DNA of 64,000 nucleotides, taken from the NCBI GenBank assembly GCA_044379485.1, contig JBIPOE010000009.1:10082-74081 (forward strand), given 5' to 3'. The notes beneath the pieces were generated by a model, which saw nothing but the letters and a program-made list of their open reading frames with translations, was not told the origin of the DNA and searched no databases. Made by a program: the position numbers and the translations under genes. Source of the stretch: CAMDMI01 sp044379485. GTDB taxonomy: Bacteria; Bacteroidota; Bacteroidia; Cytophagales; Flexibacteraceae. Positions 44,866-53,598 of this stretch are shown here, piece by piece (the stretch's first letter is position 1; the number at the start of each line of letters is the position of its first letter).

Positions 44866-45243
44866 ATGAAAACAATTTCAAGCAATTTAATCAAGTTTGC
44901 CTTCGCGGCATGTTTCCCGACCATCGTTTTCCGCTTTTCTCTGAAAATTGGAATCGATACCGATTCTTCCATCCTCATCACCACCAGCGCATTGGCCTAT
45001 GGACTGGCGATGTTTATGGCAGGTTGAATTTTTGGCAATAAAGACCGGCATGACTTGTCGTTTTATGATGTTGGCTTCCGCTTCCTTTTCGCCACCTATC
45101 TGGTGCACAATATCATATCAAAATTATGGTTTGTTTTGGGTTTCAATTCCAGGTGGGAAGATGTTGAAGCAATTCACTGGACCGCTATGGTTTGGGGTGT
45201 ATTTGTTTTGGGTCATTTTCTACTGTATTTAAAAACCATTTAA
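44866..45243 (+). pseudogene. Membrane protein interrupted by an in-frame TGA
   Basis: An ATG at 44866, 2 nt after the padR stop, opens a 125-codon frame interrupted only by TGA at 45025-45027 (codon 54). Before it the frame reads FAACFPTIVFRFSLKIGI and LAYGLAMFMAG; after it, FRFLFATYLVHNIISKLWFV and MVWGVFVLGHFLLYL. The four hydrophobic stretches are continuous across the stop, and TGG (Trp) to TGA is the simplest change. I do not recognise the family. It probably was the PadR target. It runs 15 nt into the convergent pabB gene. Confidence 0.65.
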
Positions 45244-46524
45244 TTCTACCAATTGCAATTTCTCCCAATTCAGGTCAAAAATTTTTAAAATTCCGGCAAC
45301 TTTATTTCTGCATTCCAGCCATTCCTCCTCAGGATTTGAATCTATGGTGATGGCTGAACCAACAGCAAAACCGGACCTTTTCAATTTGTGATTTATAAAT
45401 AAGGTCCGGATCAAAACATTAAAATCAAAATCCTGGTCCTTTGTTACATAACCCAAAGCTCCGGAGAAAGCACCACGTTTTCTGGCTTCCAAACCTTCTA
45501 TTTTTTTCATCACCTCAATTTTTGGAGCACCTGTCATACTCCCCATTGGAAATGCAGAAATCAGGGCATCCACCCAGTTATTTTCATCCTTCAAGTATGA
45601 TGAAACCGTACTAACCATTTGGAATACAGTTGGAAATGGATAAATTCCAAATAATTCTTCCACTTTAGTCGAACCAGGTTTTGATACTTTGGCCAGGTCA
45701 TTTCTCACCAAATCCACAATCATCAGGTTTTCGGCACGCTCTTTTTCTGAGGCCAGCAATCCTAACTTTTGGGCCTGGTCTTCCTCCGCCGTTTTTCCTC
45801 TTTTGGCTGTTCCTTTCATTGGTTGGGAAAGAAGTTTTGGCCCAGTTTTTTTTAAGAACCGTTCAGGTGAAGCCGAAGCAATTTCAAATTCATTTCCCTT
45901 AAACCAACCTGAAAATGGCATGGGCAAACTTTCTTTTAACTGCACAAAAGCTGAAAGCCCACAAAATTCCTGAGCGGATTCGAAAAACTGGCAATAGTTC
46001 AATTCATACACCATTCCATTGGAAATCAAATCTTTAATAGTTTCAATGGCTTCAAAGTAATGGCTTTGGTTTATGGTTTTGGAAAAGGAAATCCCTGAAA
46101 GTGATTCTGGCGAAAAAGGCTTTGTTGATTGAATTTCGTTGAAAATTTGAAAAGGATTATTGCCCTTAATTTCAATGTGGCCATCCTTCTCTTCCAATAT
46201 AACATCAGCCTCAAAGAAAATGGCATCGGGGAATTTTAGGTAATCTATTCCTTTTGAGCTGATTGGTTCTATTTCATTTTTGAGGTCATAACCCAGATAT
46301 CCAAATATGTTTTTTCCAATTTGATTTTGAGAAAAACTATCAAAAAATTGATCTTCTGTCCATTCAAGTTCCGTTTTTCCAAATGCAGCAATTTTTCCAA
46401 ATGCATTTCCAAAAGGAATTTCATGCCTATTGCCGTCCAGAATGCAGGCAAAATTGTGTTGTGAAGACCATGTGTAAACCCTGTACCAAAAATCGGGTTC
46501 AATGGGAAATTTTTTAGAAATCAA
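45229..46524 (-). CDS. pabB: Aminodeoxychorismate synthase component I
   Basis: PabB makes 4-amino-4-deoxychorismate from chorismate for folate synthesis. The 431-aa protein has the chorismate-binding fold with ASASPERFL, the diagnostic SQPMKGTAKRG and SMTGAPKIEVM. The Lys in PMKGT is the PabB-type residue; anthranilate synthase (TrpE) has Ala there, so I favour PabB. The partner glutaminase (PabA) is not adjacent. Its ATG overlaps the stop of the MBL-fold gene by 4 nt. Confidence 0.88.
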   Translation of the reverse strand: MISKKFPIEPDFWYRVYTWSSQHNFACILDGNRHEIPFGNAFGKIAAFGKTELEWTEDQFFDSFSQNQIGKNIFGYLGYDLKNEIEPISSKGIDYLKFPDAIFFEADVILEEKDGHIEIKGNNPFQIFNEIQSTKPFSPESLSGISFSKTINQSHYFEAIETIKDLISNGMVYELNYCQFFESAQEFCGLSAFVQLKESLPMPFSGWFKGNEFEIASASPERFLKKTGPKLLSQPMKGTAKRGKTAEEDQAQKLGLLASEKERAENLMIVDLVRNDLAKVSKPGSTKVEELFGIYPFPTVFQMVSTVSSYLKDENNWVDALISAFPMGSMTGAPKIEVMKKIEGLEARKRGAFSGALGYVTKDQDFDFNVLIRTLFINHKLKRSGFAVGSAITIDSNPEEEWLECRNKVAGILKIFDLNWEKLQLVELNGF

Positions 46525-47501
46525 ATCCAGATGGTTTGTCCTATGGTGGGAATCAGCAGGTTGGCGCTTGTCCCAACTGCTTTTAGCCTTTGAATGGGTT
46601 CACTAAGTGGCTCATCTGCTAGATCAAAAGTAGCGTAATGCATAGGAATGAACATTTCTGCACCTGTATCCTGAAACGCCTTCCAACTACTTTCGGGGGT
46701 CATATGGCTGCTGTGCATAAACCATTCGGGGCTATAAGCGCCAATCCCCATTATGGCAAAAGAAGCTTTTGGAAAAAGATGTCCAATGGCAGAAAAGTGG
46801 TCGTCATAGCCGCTGTCGCCCATAAAATAAAAAGAATGTCCCGACTTTGACGTGATATAAAATCCGCCCCAAAGCCTTTTGTTCGTATCTGAAAGTGATC
46901 GCCTGCTCCAATGTCTGGAGGGTAAAAACCAGATTTCAAGATCATTGTCGATGGTGTACTTTTGATACCAGCCTGCCTCCTGAATTTGGTTAGACGAAAA
47001 AACGCATGATAAAATTGAACTCATTTTCAAGCCTGATAAAACTTTCAAGTTTGGATTCTGTGTGGCAACTTTTTTCAGGCTAGGCACATCGCAGTGATCT
47101 CTGTGGTCATGACTTATCAAAAGATACTGTGCATATTTTCCAATTTCATTTTGATATGGAAAATCAACCTTCCTCGGAACAACCGAAGCATTTCCCATAA
47201 CAGGATCAATTAAAATTCCTTTGCCATCCAATCTGATAAAAAAGGAGCTATGCCCAAGCCAAACCAGACAGTTTTCTTTTGAGCTCATAAAGGCCTTATC
47301 CAAAAGCACTTCTGGTAGCCATTTATCAGCTTTTTTAATTTCTTTTTGCGGGTTCTTTTGGGTTTGCCATTTCAAAAGCTTTGAAAACTCAGGTTGAAAT
47401 GGATGGTTGAGATTTACAAAACTTCCATTATTGTCAAATGGTGTTCCCAACCAGCCTTCCGGGGCCCGGGTTTCTAAGTTAGGGTTTGAAAAATATGACA
47501 T
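46521..47501 (-). CDS. MBL-fold metallohydrolase, NAPE-PLD-like
   Basis: The body has the metallo-beta-lactamase ligand set: HDHRDHCD (near 125), a later MGDSGYDDHFS and the final HYATFDLADEP. The region SFFIRLDGKGILIDPVMGN before the motif matches the Zn-hydrolase fold of the UlaG/NAPE-PLD type, which act on lipids or sugar phosphates. I chose the ATG at 47501 (MSYFSNPN), giving 326 aa; an in-frame start at 47552 overlaps the upstream gene. It overlaps pabB by 4 nt. Confidence 0.85.
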   Translation of the reverse strand: MSYFSNPNLETRAPEGWLGTPFDNNGSFVNLNHPFQPEFSKLLKWQTQKNPQKEIKKADKWLPEVLLDKAFMSSKENCLVWLGHSSFFIRLDGKGILIDPVMGNASVVPRKVDFPYQNEIGKYAQYLLISHDHRDHCDVPSLKKVATQNPNLKVLSGLKMSSILSCVFSSNQIQEAGWYQKYTIDNDLEIWFLPSRHWSRRSLSDTNKRLWGGFYITSKSGHSFYFMGDSGYDDHFSAIGHLFPKASFAIMGIGAYSPEWFMHSSHMTPESSWKAFQDTGAEMFIPMHYATFDLADEPLSEPIQRLKAVGTSANLLIPTIGQTIWI

Positions 47502-47520
47502 AAAATTAGAACCAACAAAA

Positions 47521-48144
47521 CTATAAAGTTGCAATTCCAACCCTTTGCCCAATAAATTTAGGATCCAAAAGTTCCTTCACCATAAAATCGGCCAAATCCC
47601 CTGTTGAAATGTGGAATTTACCTTTTGGAGGATAATCAGCCTCAACTACGTAGTTTTCGGTTTTTGGTCCATCGGTTATATTGGGTGGACAAACAAAAGT
47701 AAAATCTAATCCGGATCGCTGAAGGGCTTCATAAGCGGAATTATGATCCTGACTTACAGGTATATATTCCTGTGGAAAACCCTGTGTTTGAAATATTTGA
47801 ATATCACTGCTCGCTTGTAAAATACCCATCCCACCAATTCCGATTATCCGTCTCACATGGTGTTTTTGCATCGCTGCCACCATGTTTTCAATTGCTTTTT
47901 GGCGCAGGTTGGTTTGACCCAAATCAGAACCAACAGCCGAAATCACTGCATTTTTACCCATTATGGCAGATTCAACCGCAGTAGCCACTGTGGCATCGCC
48001 TTGAAAAAGGGTAAGCCGTGGGTGTTTTATGGCAATAGAATCAGGAATTCTGGCAAATGCAGTTACATCAAATCCAGCTTCCAGAGCACTGTGAATGAGT
48101 TGTTTACCTGTTCTGCCAGTGCTTCCAAAAATTACTACTTTCAT
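47521..48144 (-). CDS. NAD(P)H-binding SDR-like protein (NmrA/BVR-B type)
   Basis: The 207-aa protein starts with a Rossmann motif VVIFGSTGRTGKQLI and follows the atypical short-chain dehydrogenase pattern, including GIGGMGILQ and late VCPPNITDGPKT. Such proteins reduce flavins or biliverdin-like molecules or act as redox sensors. The classic YxxxK catalytic pair of the SDR family is not evident, so it is likely an atypical member. The MBL-fold gene follows it on the same strand, 19 nt on. Confidence 0.8.
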   Translation of the reverse strand: MKVVIFGSTGRTGKQLIHSALEAGFDVTAFARIPDSIAIKHPRLTLFQGDATVATAVESAIMGKNAVISAVGSDLGQTNLRQKAIENMVAAMQKHHVRRIIGIGGMGILQASSDIQIFQTQGFPQEYIPVSQDHNSAYEALQRSGLDFTFVCPPNITDGPKTENYVVEADYPPKGKFHISTGDLADFMVKELLDPKFIGQRVGIATL

Positions 48145-48236
48145 GGTTTAAAATCGAAAAATGAAGAAATAGAACCCAGTTCAAAAATACAACAAGAAAT
48201 ACCATTTCACCTCCTCTTCGATTGAAAAAAGAAGAA

Positions 48237-48896
48237 TTAATTCTCTAAAATCGATTTTGCTACTGGAAAAATATCTTGCACCCAAAGTGCATACATTGCT
48301 GCGGATGGATGTAATTTATCAGAAGCAATAAGTTCTGGGTTTGAACCTGCCTTTTTAGAAATTTCAAAAACATCAACCCAATTGAGGCCATTTTTCTTAG
48401 CCAGTTCCTTATTTATTGAATTGTATTGTCTTAATTCCGAATCAATCTTGTCGGCCATTTCCATCCCAAAAGGCGTACAGCCATAATCCGGAATTGAAAC
48501 CATAATAACATGGCCCGCTTTTCCTTTTGCAAAACCAATAGACTGATTGATTAGTGTTTGTAATTCTGATTTATAAATTTCAATATCCTGACCTCGGTAT
48601 TGGTTGTTTACACCTATTAATAAGGTAACCAAATCGTATTCAGGTTTTGGTTTAATACTTTGAATACCTTTTAACAATTCGGCAGTCGTCCAACCCGTTT
48701 TTGCAATTACCTTGGTTTGGGCCAAGTCAATTTTTGCTTCATTTTTCAACTTGGTTTCAAGTAAAAAGGGGAAGGTAAGTGGCTGATCTACCGATTCTCC
48801 AATGGTGTAGGAATCTCCTAGGGCTAAATATTTCAATTTTTCTTTTGGTTTAATGGCCAGTGTTGCAAAACAAATCACAAATAATAAAAAAAGCAC
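48237..48896 (-). CDS. SGNH/GDSL-type hydrolase
   Basis: This is a secreted or periplasmic esterase-like protein. SGNH motifs are ALGDSYTIGE (Ser), LIGVNNQYRG (Gly, Asn) and SDKLHPSAAMY (Asp-His). I use a GTG at 48896 because the frame further upstream runs through the terminator hairpin of the next gene. The in-frame ATG at 48986 would give 249 aa with an unusual leading part. The hydrophobic signal (FLLFVICFATLAI) follows the GTG at once. Substrate is unknown (rhamnogalacturonan, acetyl ester or lysophospholipid are known for the fold). Confidence 0.75.
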   Translation of the reverse strand: MLFLLFVICFATLAIKPKEKLKYLALGDSYTIGESVDQPLTFPFLLETKLKNEAKIDLAQTKVIAKTGWTTAELLKGIQSIKPKPEYDLVTLLIGVNNQYRGQDIEIYKSELQTLINQSIGFAKGKAGHVIMVSIPDYGCTPFGMEMADKIDSELRQYNSINKELAKKNGLNWVDVFEISKKAGSNPELIASDKLHPSAAMYALWVQDIFPVAKSILEN

Positions 48897-48919
48897 CAGG
48901 ATTTTTCCCGGTGCTTTTT
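48887..48919 (-). terminator. Rho-independent terminator after the 261-aa T9SS cargo gene
   Basis: On the minus strand AAAAAGCACCGGG pairs with CCTGGTGCTTTTT (one T-G-type mismatch) around a short A-rich loop, then a T run. It lies 20 nt past the stop of the cargo gene and inside the 5' part of the SGNH gene's open frame, so it may partly insulate that gene. Confidence 0.8.
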
Positions 48920-48939
48920 CATAAAATTCAATTTGAATT

Positions 48940-49725
48940 TTAGCGAATAACAAGTTTTGTACTGTAAGCAGTTTTATTGCCCACAAAATTTAAAATGTAA
49001 ACTCCTCCATTCAAACCATTGGTATTCAGAGAAATGTTATCCTGGTTTGCTTTTGTGGTGACAGAAGAAACCGTTTTTCCCTGAATATTAACCAGCTTAA
49101 TAATACCTTCTTCAGATTGATCAAATGAAACGTTAACAGTTTTTGTTTCATCAGATGGAATAGCAGAAAACAATTTTTTCCATGTTTTTTGTTTTAAACC
49201 AGTTACAAGCCCATCCGCAGAACAACGATCAAAAACGCACTCATATAGCCAATTTCCGGGCGCAAGTGTTATTTTTCGGTTGGTTCCAATATCTCCTAAA
49301 ACAGATCCATCAGGGCAAGAAGTCCTAAGTTCAGAACCATCCTGTCCTTCTGACATTTGAATTACACCTCCATTTACCAAATCAGGAATATCCCATCTGG
49401 TGCCGTTTACAAATTTGAATTCAAGAACACCACTTTGAGTAAAAGTGTAAACTCCCTGATAAACGTCATTTCCAATATCAACCAGTTTAGCACCTGGGGC
49501 CCATGGCTGCCAATTTGTATCAGACAAAATCTCAAGGCAACCTAGAGAATCCATATATCCTGCTATCCGCATTCCTTTTACCGGATCGATAGGAGGATTT
49601 GGAACAATAACATTATTAACGTATTCGGACATATCAACTTTAAAAGTGACTACTGCGTTTTGTGCGTGTAATTGGTTAAAGCATAGCCAAATAAGGACGA
49701 TTAATGGTAATACAAGTTTTTTCAT
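48940..49725 (-). CDS. T9SS cargo protein with starch-binding-like region
   Basis: The 261-aa protein has a signal peptide ending near LHAQ, a region FTQSGVLEFKFVNGTRWDIP that resembles a carbohydrate-binding or pullulanase-N beta sandwich, and Cys pairs (DSLGCLEIL, LRTSCPDGS, CVFDRCS). It ends with a type A sorting tail, GGVYILNFVGNKTAYSTKL then VIR. That tail would be cut by PorU. It is divergent from the GH13 amylase gene 260 bp away, so the two may be a secreted glucan-degrading pair. The sugar link is inference. Confidence 0.72.
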   Translation of the reverse strand: MKKLVLPLIVLIWLCFNQLHAQNAVVTFKVDMSEYVNNVIVPNPPIDPVKGMRIAGYMDSLGCLEILSDTNWQPWAPGAKLVDIGNDVYQGVYTFTQSGVLEFKFVNGTRWDIPDLVNGGVIQMSEGQDGSELRTSCPDGSVLGDIGTNRKITLAPGNWLYECVFDRCSADGLVTGLKQKTWKKLFSAIPSDETKTVNVSFDQSEEGIIKLVNIQGKTVSSVTTKANQDNISLNTNGLNGGVYILNFVGNKTAYSTKLVIR

Positions 49726-49984
49726 TTTTTGATTAATTATAAAAGTAATGGTAATTTCCTATTGCAAAGAAATGGTATTCTTTTCATGTCTTCAAATTTA
49801 GACCTTAAATTGCAGAAAAAACTACTAAAATAATAGGAGGCTAGATCCTTACAACTCCTTAAAAAAGTATTTAATTCCTATTTCGATTTTACTTTCCATT
49901 TTTTTTTGAAAATGCTTTGTTGTTATTTTACCCTATACTTTTTACATTTTTACATTACAAACACTGATTTTACATCGTCATTTT

Positions 49985-52918
49985 ATGAAATTTACTTTTA
50001 AAATTTCTCCACTACTTCTATGCATTTTATTGAATTCAAGCTTTTTAACATTTGCTCAAGACAATAAAAAAATCGTTCTTCAAGGATTCTGGTGGAACTT
50101 CAAAAACGACAACTATCCACAGGGTTGGGCCAACTATTTAGTTGATTTAACTCCAAGATTAAGAAAAATGGGCATCGATGCCGTTTGGGTACCTGTCAGC
50201 ATTAAAAATGCAAATCCAAGGTCCAATGGGTATAGTCCTTTTGATCATTATGATATGGGTGAAAAGTGGCAAAAATCCAATCTAAAGACTCCCTTCGGAG
50301 ACAAAGATGAATTCCTGAGAATGGTAGGAATCATGCATAGAAACGGAATAGATGTGGTTCAGGATATTGTATTAAATCACATTGATGGTGCAGGATCTAC
50401 CACAAGTCAGGGTGCAGTTGATTCTGCTGCACTTACTTTTTACAAAAATAACAGACCTAACTCAAATTATCAGGATATCGTAGTGGATCCAACCGGAGGA
50501 AATAAAAATTTCAGGTATGTGTCTTATGTAACACCTGCTTCAAATGAGACTAAACCGAATTATCTTGCCAGAAGTGGTCGCTGGCCAAAAAACTGGCAAA
50601 ATTTTAATCCGGGTCCTGGAGATAACAGGTTTTCTGGAGATGATTTATCCCGAATAACTTTTGGCCCTGATATTGCTTTTTACCCAAATGCCAAAGGCCT
50701 TGCTACAGAGTCTACTTATAATCCTCCTCAGGAGGACAATTATATGCGAACCAAAGCCAGAGAATGGATGATTTGGTTTAAAAAACAATCTGGTATTGAT
50801 GGATATAGATTGGATGCAATCAAACATTTTCCTTCAGTTGTGACGGAAGATGTACTTTTTAATGTTCAGACTAATGCCGGATTTGCCAGTGGAACTGATC
50901 AAATGCTTGCAATTGGTGAGTGGGTTGGAGGAAAATCAGAGCTAGATGCATGGGTTGGTGCTGTGCAAAACAGAGCAGGTACTTTCGATTTTGGCTTAAG
51001 AGGTTTCTCAAGTGGGCCTGGTTTGTATGCTATGGTTTATGGTTTTGGGAATTATGATATGTCCAACTTACCTGGTCTCCAGCAAAATAGCAGATACAGA
51101 ACCGCACCATTTGTAAACAACCACGATACCTTCCGCCCAAATGACCCTTCAACTGGCAACATAGGTTTGGATACAGCAGGGAATTATCCTGTAAATGCAA
51201 ATGGCACCCCTCGAAGATGGTTTTCCAATTCTGAACTAGCCACCAATATCGACCCTAGGGAGCCTAGATTAACTGCCGCTTATGCCGTAGCATTTAGCGT
51301 TGATGGGCATCCCAATGTATTTTTTGAAGATTTGTTTGATATAGGAACCAAAGGAAACAGATATACACATTTACCCCAAAGTGATACTGGATTGCCTGTT
51401 CGTCAGTCGATTGCAAATATTATCAAATGCCACAAAAAGTTTGATTTTAAGTCAGGTGCTTATCGGGTTAGGACTTCTGCTCAGGATAACCCTTTTTTTG
51501 ATGGAAGTTCCGCTCAGGATGTACTTATTATCGAGCGATCAGGAAAAGCAATAATTGCCATTAATGATAACTTCACAACCGATCAGGCAGTTTGGATTGA
51601 TTGTGATTTTGCAATTGGCACTGTTTTAAAAGATTATACCGGAAATTTTCCTAATGTAACGGTAGTTACCCGTCAAAATGGTCCAGGTGGAAGGGTTCGG
51701 GTTATTGCTCCGAAATGCAATGGAGTAGTTAACAATACCATTAATAAAGGGGTAGCCATTTATGCACCGGCTAGTTTGGAATCTTTTTTCAATCTGCCAT
51801 TTCCAATTTCTGAAAGAACCACTACCCATGAATGGGAATTAGCGGATGATCTTGGGGACAGTGATCCCCGATCCTTAAGACAAGGAGGAGCACTTCCAGC
51901 AAATTCAACCGATTTAAGATGGGCCGGAAAGGTATATGCACAAGCAGGAAAGACAATTACCTATAAGTTGTTCCCTTCTTTTCCAACCAGGAACTTAACC
52001 GTTTATGTTACCAATGAATGTGGGGTGGTTTTGGATTCTGTTAAAGGGATAGGCATACTTACAAAAACATTTACTCCGGTTCAAACTGCCTGGTATCAAT
52101 TCAGGGCAAAAAATTCCTTGGATACCAACAGGGAGCAAAGAGTTTGGGTAAATGTAACTTATACCGGACCGGACTCTATAAATGCCTTAACTGTAAAATC
52201 AAGAATTTTGCCATTTGTGGAACTAGGACCTGACAGATATGGATGCATAGGCAGCAATGTAAATCTGAACGCTACTTTTGGTCCGGGTCTTAATTATTCA
52301 TGGCGTGACAGCACTGGTACGCAAATCGGAGTCAATCCAAATATCAGTTTGAATAAGGCTGGCAGATATACAGTTACACTTACTGATCCTCAGAACGGTT
52401 GTACAACCACAGATCGAATCCGAATTATTTCCTTCGAGTCCCCGCCACCAAATAGCCTGACCACAAGAATCGGCGACACTATAAAAGTTGTAAATATTAC
52501 CCCCGGAGTTGATTATAGCTGGAGAATTAATGGTGTTACAAATCCAAATGACACATTGCCTTATTTAATTGTACCAGGCAATGCAGTTACCATCAATCTT
52601 GTTTCAAGAAATTCTTTTGGATGTATAAAAGTTACCTCTAACCTTGTTTCTATTTTAAATCTATTGGAAGACGATGGATCTATTAGATTGTATCCAAACC
52701 CAGCCAGAGAATTTCTTACGATTGAATATGCTGGAAACAAAGGGGCACTGAAAACAACCATTTTAGATCTCAAGGGAGCTATTGTAAGACAGGAAGAAAT
52801 TTCCAATGGTGAGGCTGTAACCAAACAAATAAGCCTAAAGGGTTTAAAACCTGGTTTATATTTGGTTAAAATTCAGAATGGAAATTTGTTCAGAACTGCA
52901 AAACTGTCCATTCAATAA
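49985..52918 (+). CDS. GH13 alpha-amylase family enzyme, T9SS cargo
   Basis: The 977-aa secreted protein starts with a signal peptide (ISPLLLCILLNSSFLTFAQ). The GH13 catalytic domain shows region I DIVLNHIDGAG, the nucleophile Asp in GYRLDAIKHFP (near 276), the acid Glu in AIGEWVGG and the last Asp in FVNNHDTFRP. A beta-sandwich and an Ig-like stretch (VNLNATFGPGLNYSW) follow, then a type A sorting tail with LYPNPAREFLTIEY. It has no SusC/SusD neighbours. A strong terminator follows. Activity on starch or glycogen is expected but not shown. Confidence 0.9.
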   Translation: MKFTFKISPLLLCILLNSSFLTFAQDNKKIVLQGFWWNFKNDNYPQGWANYLVDLTPRLRKMGIDAVWVPVSIKNANPRSNGYSPFDHYDMGEKWQKSNLKTPFGDKDEFLRMVGIMHRNGIDVVQDIVLNHIDGAGSTTSQGAVDSAALTFYKNNRPNSNYQDIVVDPTGGNKNFRYVSYVTPASNETKPNYLARSGRWPKNWQNFNPGPGDNRFSGDDLSRITFGPDIAFYPNAKGLATESTYNPPQEDNYMRTKAREWMIWFKKQSGIDGYRLDAIKHFPSVVTEDVLFNVQTNAGFASGTDQMLAIGEWVGGKSELDAWVGAVQNRAGTFDFGLRGFSSGPGLYAMVYGFGNYDMSNLPGLQQNSRYRTAPFVNNHDTFRPNDPSTGNIGLDTAGNYPVNANGTPRRWFSNSELATNIDPREPRLTAAYAVAFSVDGHPNVFFEDLFDIGTKGNRYTHLPQSDTGLPVRQSIANIIKCHKKFDFKSGAYRVRTSAQDNPFFDGSSAQDVLIIERSGKAIIAINDNFTTDQAVWIDCDFAIGTVLKDYTGNFPNVTVVTRQNGPGGRVRVIAPKCNGVVNNTINKGVAIYAPASLESFFNLPFPISERTTTHEWELADDLGDSDPRSLRQGGALPANSTDLRWAGKVYAQAGKTITYKLFPSFPTRNLTVYVTNECGVVLDSVKGIGILTKTFTPVQTAWYQFRAKNSLDTNREQRVWVNVTYTGPDSINALTVKSRILPFVELGPDRYGCIGSNVNLNATFGPGLNYSWRDSTGTQIGVNPNISLNKAGRYTVTLTDPQNGCTTTDRIRIISFESPPPNSLTTRIGDTIKVVNITPGVDYSWRINGVTNPNDTLPYLIVPGNAVTINLVSRNSFGCIKVTSNLVSILNLLEDDGSIRLYPNPAREFLTIEYAGNKGALKTTILDLKGAIVRQEEISNGEAVTKQISLKGLKPGLYLVKIQNGNLFRTAKLSIQ

Positions 52919-52965
52919 TAAATTGAATTTTAGAGCCTTCTGAATATTATAGAGATTTAAAAAAT

Positions 52966-53002
52966 AAAAAAGAGCTGACATTAAAAATGTCAGCTCTTTT
53001 TT
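52966..53002 (+). terminator. Strong Rho-independent terminator after the amylase gene
   Basis: AGAGCTGACATT (52971-52982) pairs perfectly with AATGTCAGCTCT (52986-52997) around a 3-nt loop, followed by a T run. It begins 48 nt after the amylase stop codon. Confidence 0.92.
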
Positions 53003-53052
53003 ATTTCGGATACTTTTTAACCAAAGGATAACAATTTATGTATCTTCACACC

Positions 53053-53499
53053 ATGAACAATCAACCTAACCACGATTATTATATGAAAAAAGCCATTTCG
53101 ATGGCAGAACTCGCATATGAAAATGGGGAGGTTCCGGTTGGTGCAGTTTTGGTTTGTGATGGAAAGGTAATAACCAAAACGCATAACCAAACAGAGCTGC
53201 TCCATGATGCAACGGCACATGCGGAAATGCTGGCTATTAGTGCTGGTTGTGCAAATTTCAATTCCAAATATTTGAAAGATTGTATTTTATATGTAAGTCT
53301 TGAACCTTGCCCCATGTGTGCTGCTGCCTTGTATTGGACTCAAATTAAAATGATTGTTTGGGGAGCCAGGGATGAAAAAAGAGGCTGTAGTCTATATAAT
53401 CCTTCATTGTTGCACCCATCAACAGAGGTTATTTCTGGATTATTTGAGAAAGAATCAAGTGCACTAATGAAGTCGTTTTTTAAAGAAAAAAGGGACTAA
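53053..53499 (+). CDS. tadA: tRNA adenosine(34) deaminase-like CMP/dCMP deaminase
   Basis: This is a zinc deaminase, most like TadA, which converts adenosine to inosine in the wobble base of tRNA-Arg. The protein (148 aa from the ATG at 53053, MNNQPNHDYY; an ATG five codons earlier is possible) has the zinc motif HAEMLAI and EPCPMCAAAL near 80-100. The C-terminal helix (VISGLFEKESSALMKSFF) is TadA-like. A free nucleoside deaminase is the alternative. Confidence 0.88.
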   Translation: MNNQPNHDYYMKKAISMAELAYENGEVPVGAVLVCDGKVITKTHNQTELLHDATAHAEMLAISAGCANFNSKYLKDCILYVSLEPCPMCAAALYWTQIKMIVWGARDEKRGCSLYNPSLLHPSTEVISGLFEKESSALMKSFFKEKRD

Positions 53500-53555
53500 A
53501 TGAATAAGATTATTGTAATCTCCTAATTTCAGTCTTTTTGTCTTTATGCTTTACC

Positions 53556-53563
53556 TATCTTTG
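53556..53563 (+). promoter_or_regulatory. -7 element for purH
   Basis: TATCTTTG fits TAnnTTTG and lies 35 nt before the purH ATG. A TTTG at 53537-53540 is only 15 nt upstream, shorter than the usual 19-21, so the -33 is weak. Confidence 0.5.
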
Positions 53564-53598
53564 CACTTTATTTCGAAGAGTAGTTCGCGACAATTCCA

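Noticed and set aside
44866..45243. UGA decoded as Trp or Sec in the broken membrane gene
   Set aside because: Other genes here, such as radC and the frame before the S66 gene, use TGA as stop, and no SECIS-like stem is visible near codon 54. Decay or a base error is simpler.
48237..52918. Polysaccharide utilisation (Sus) locus
   Set aside because: There is a GH13 enzyme and a possible binding protein, but no SusC-like TonB receptor or SusD-like lipoprotein, so I did not call a PUL.
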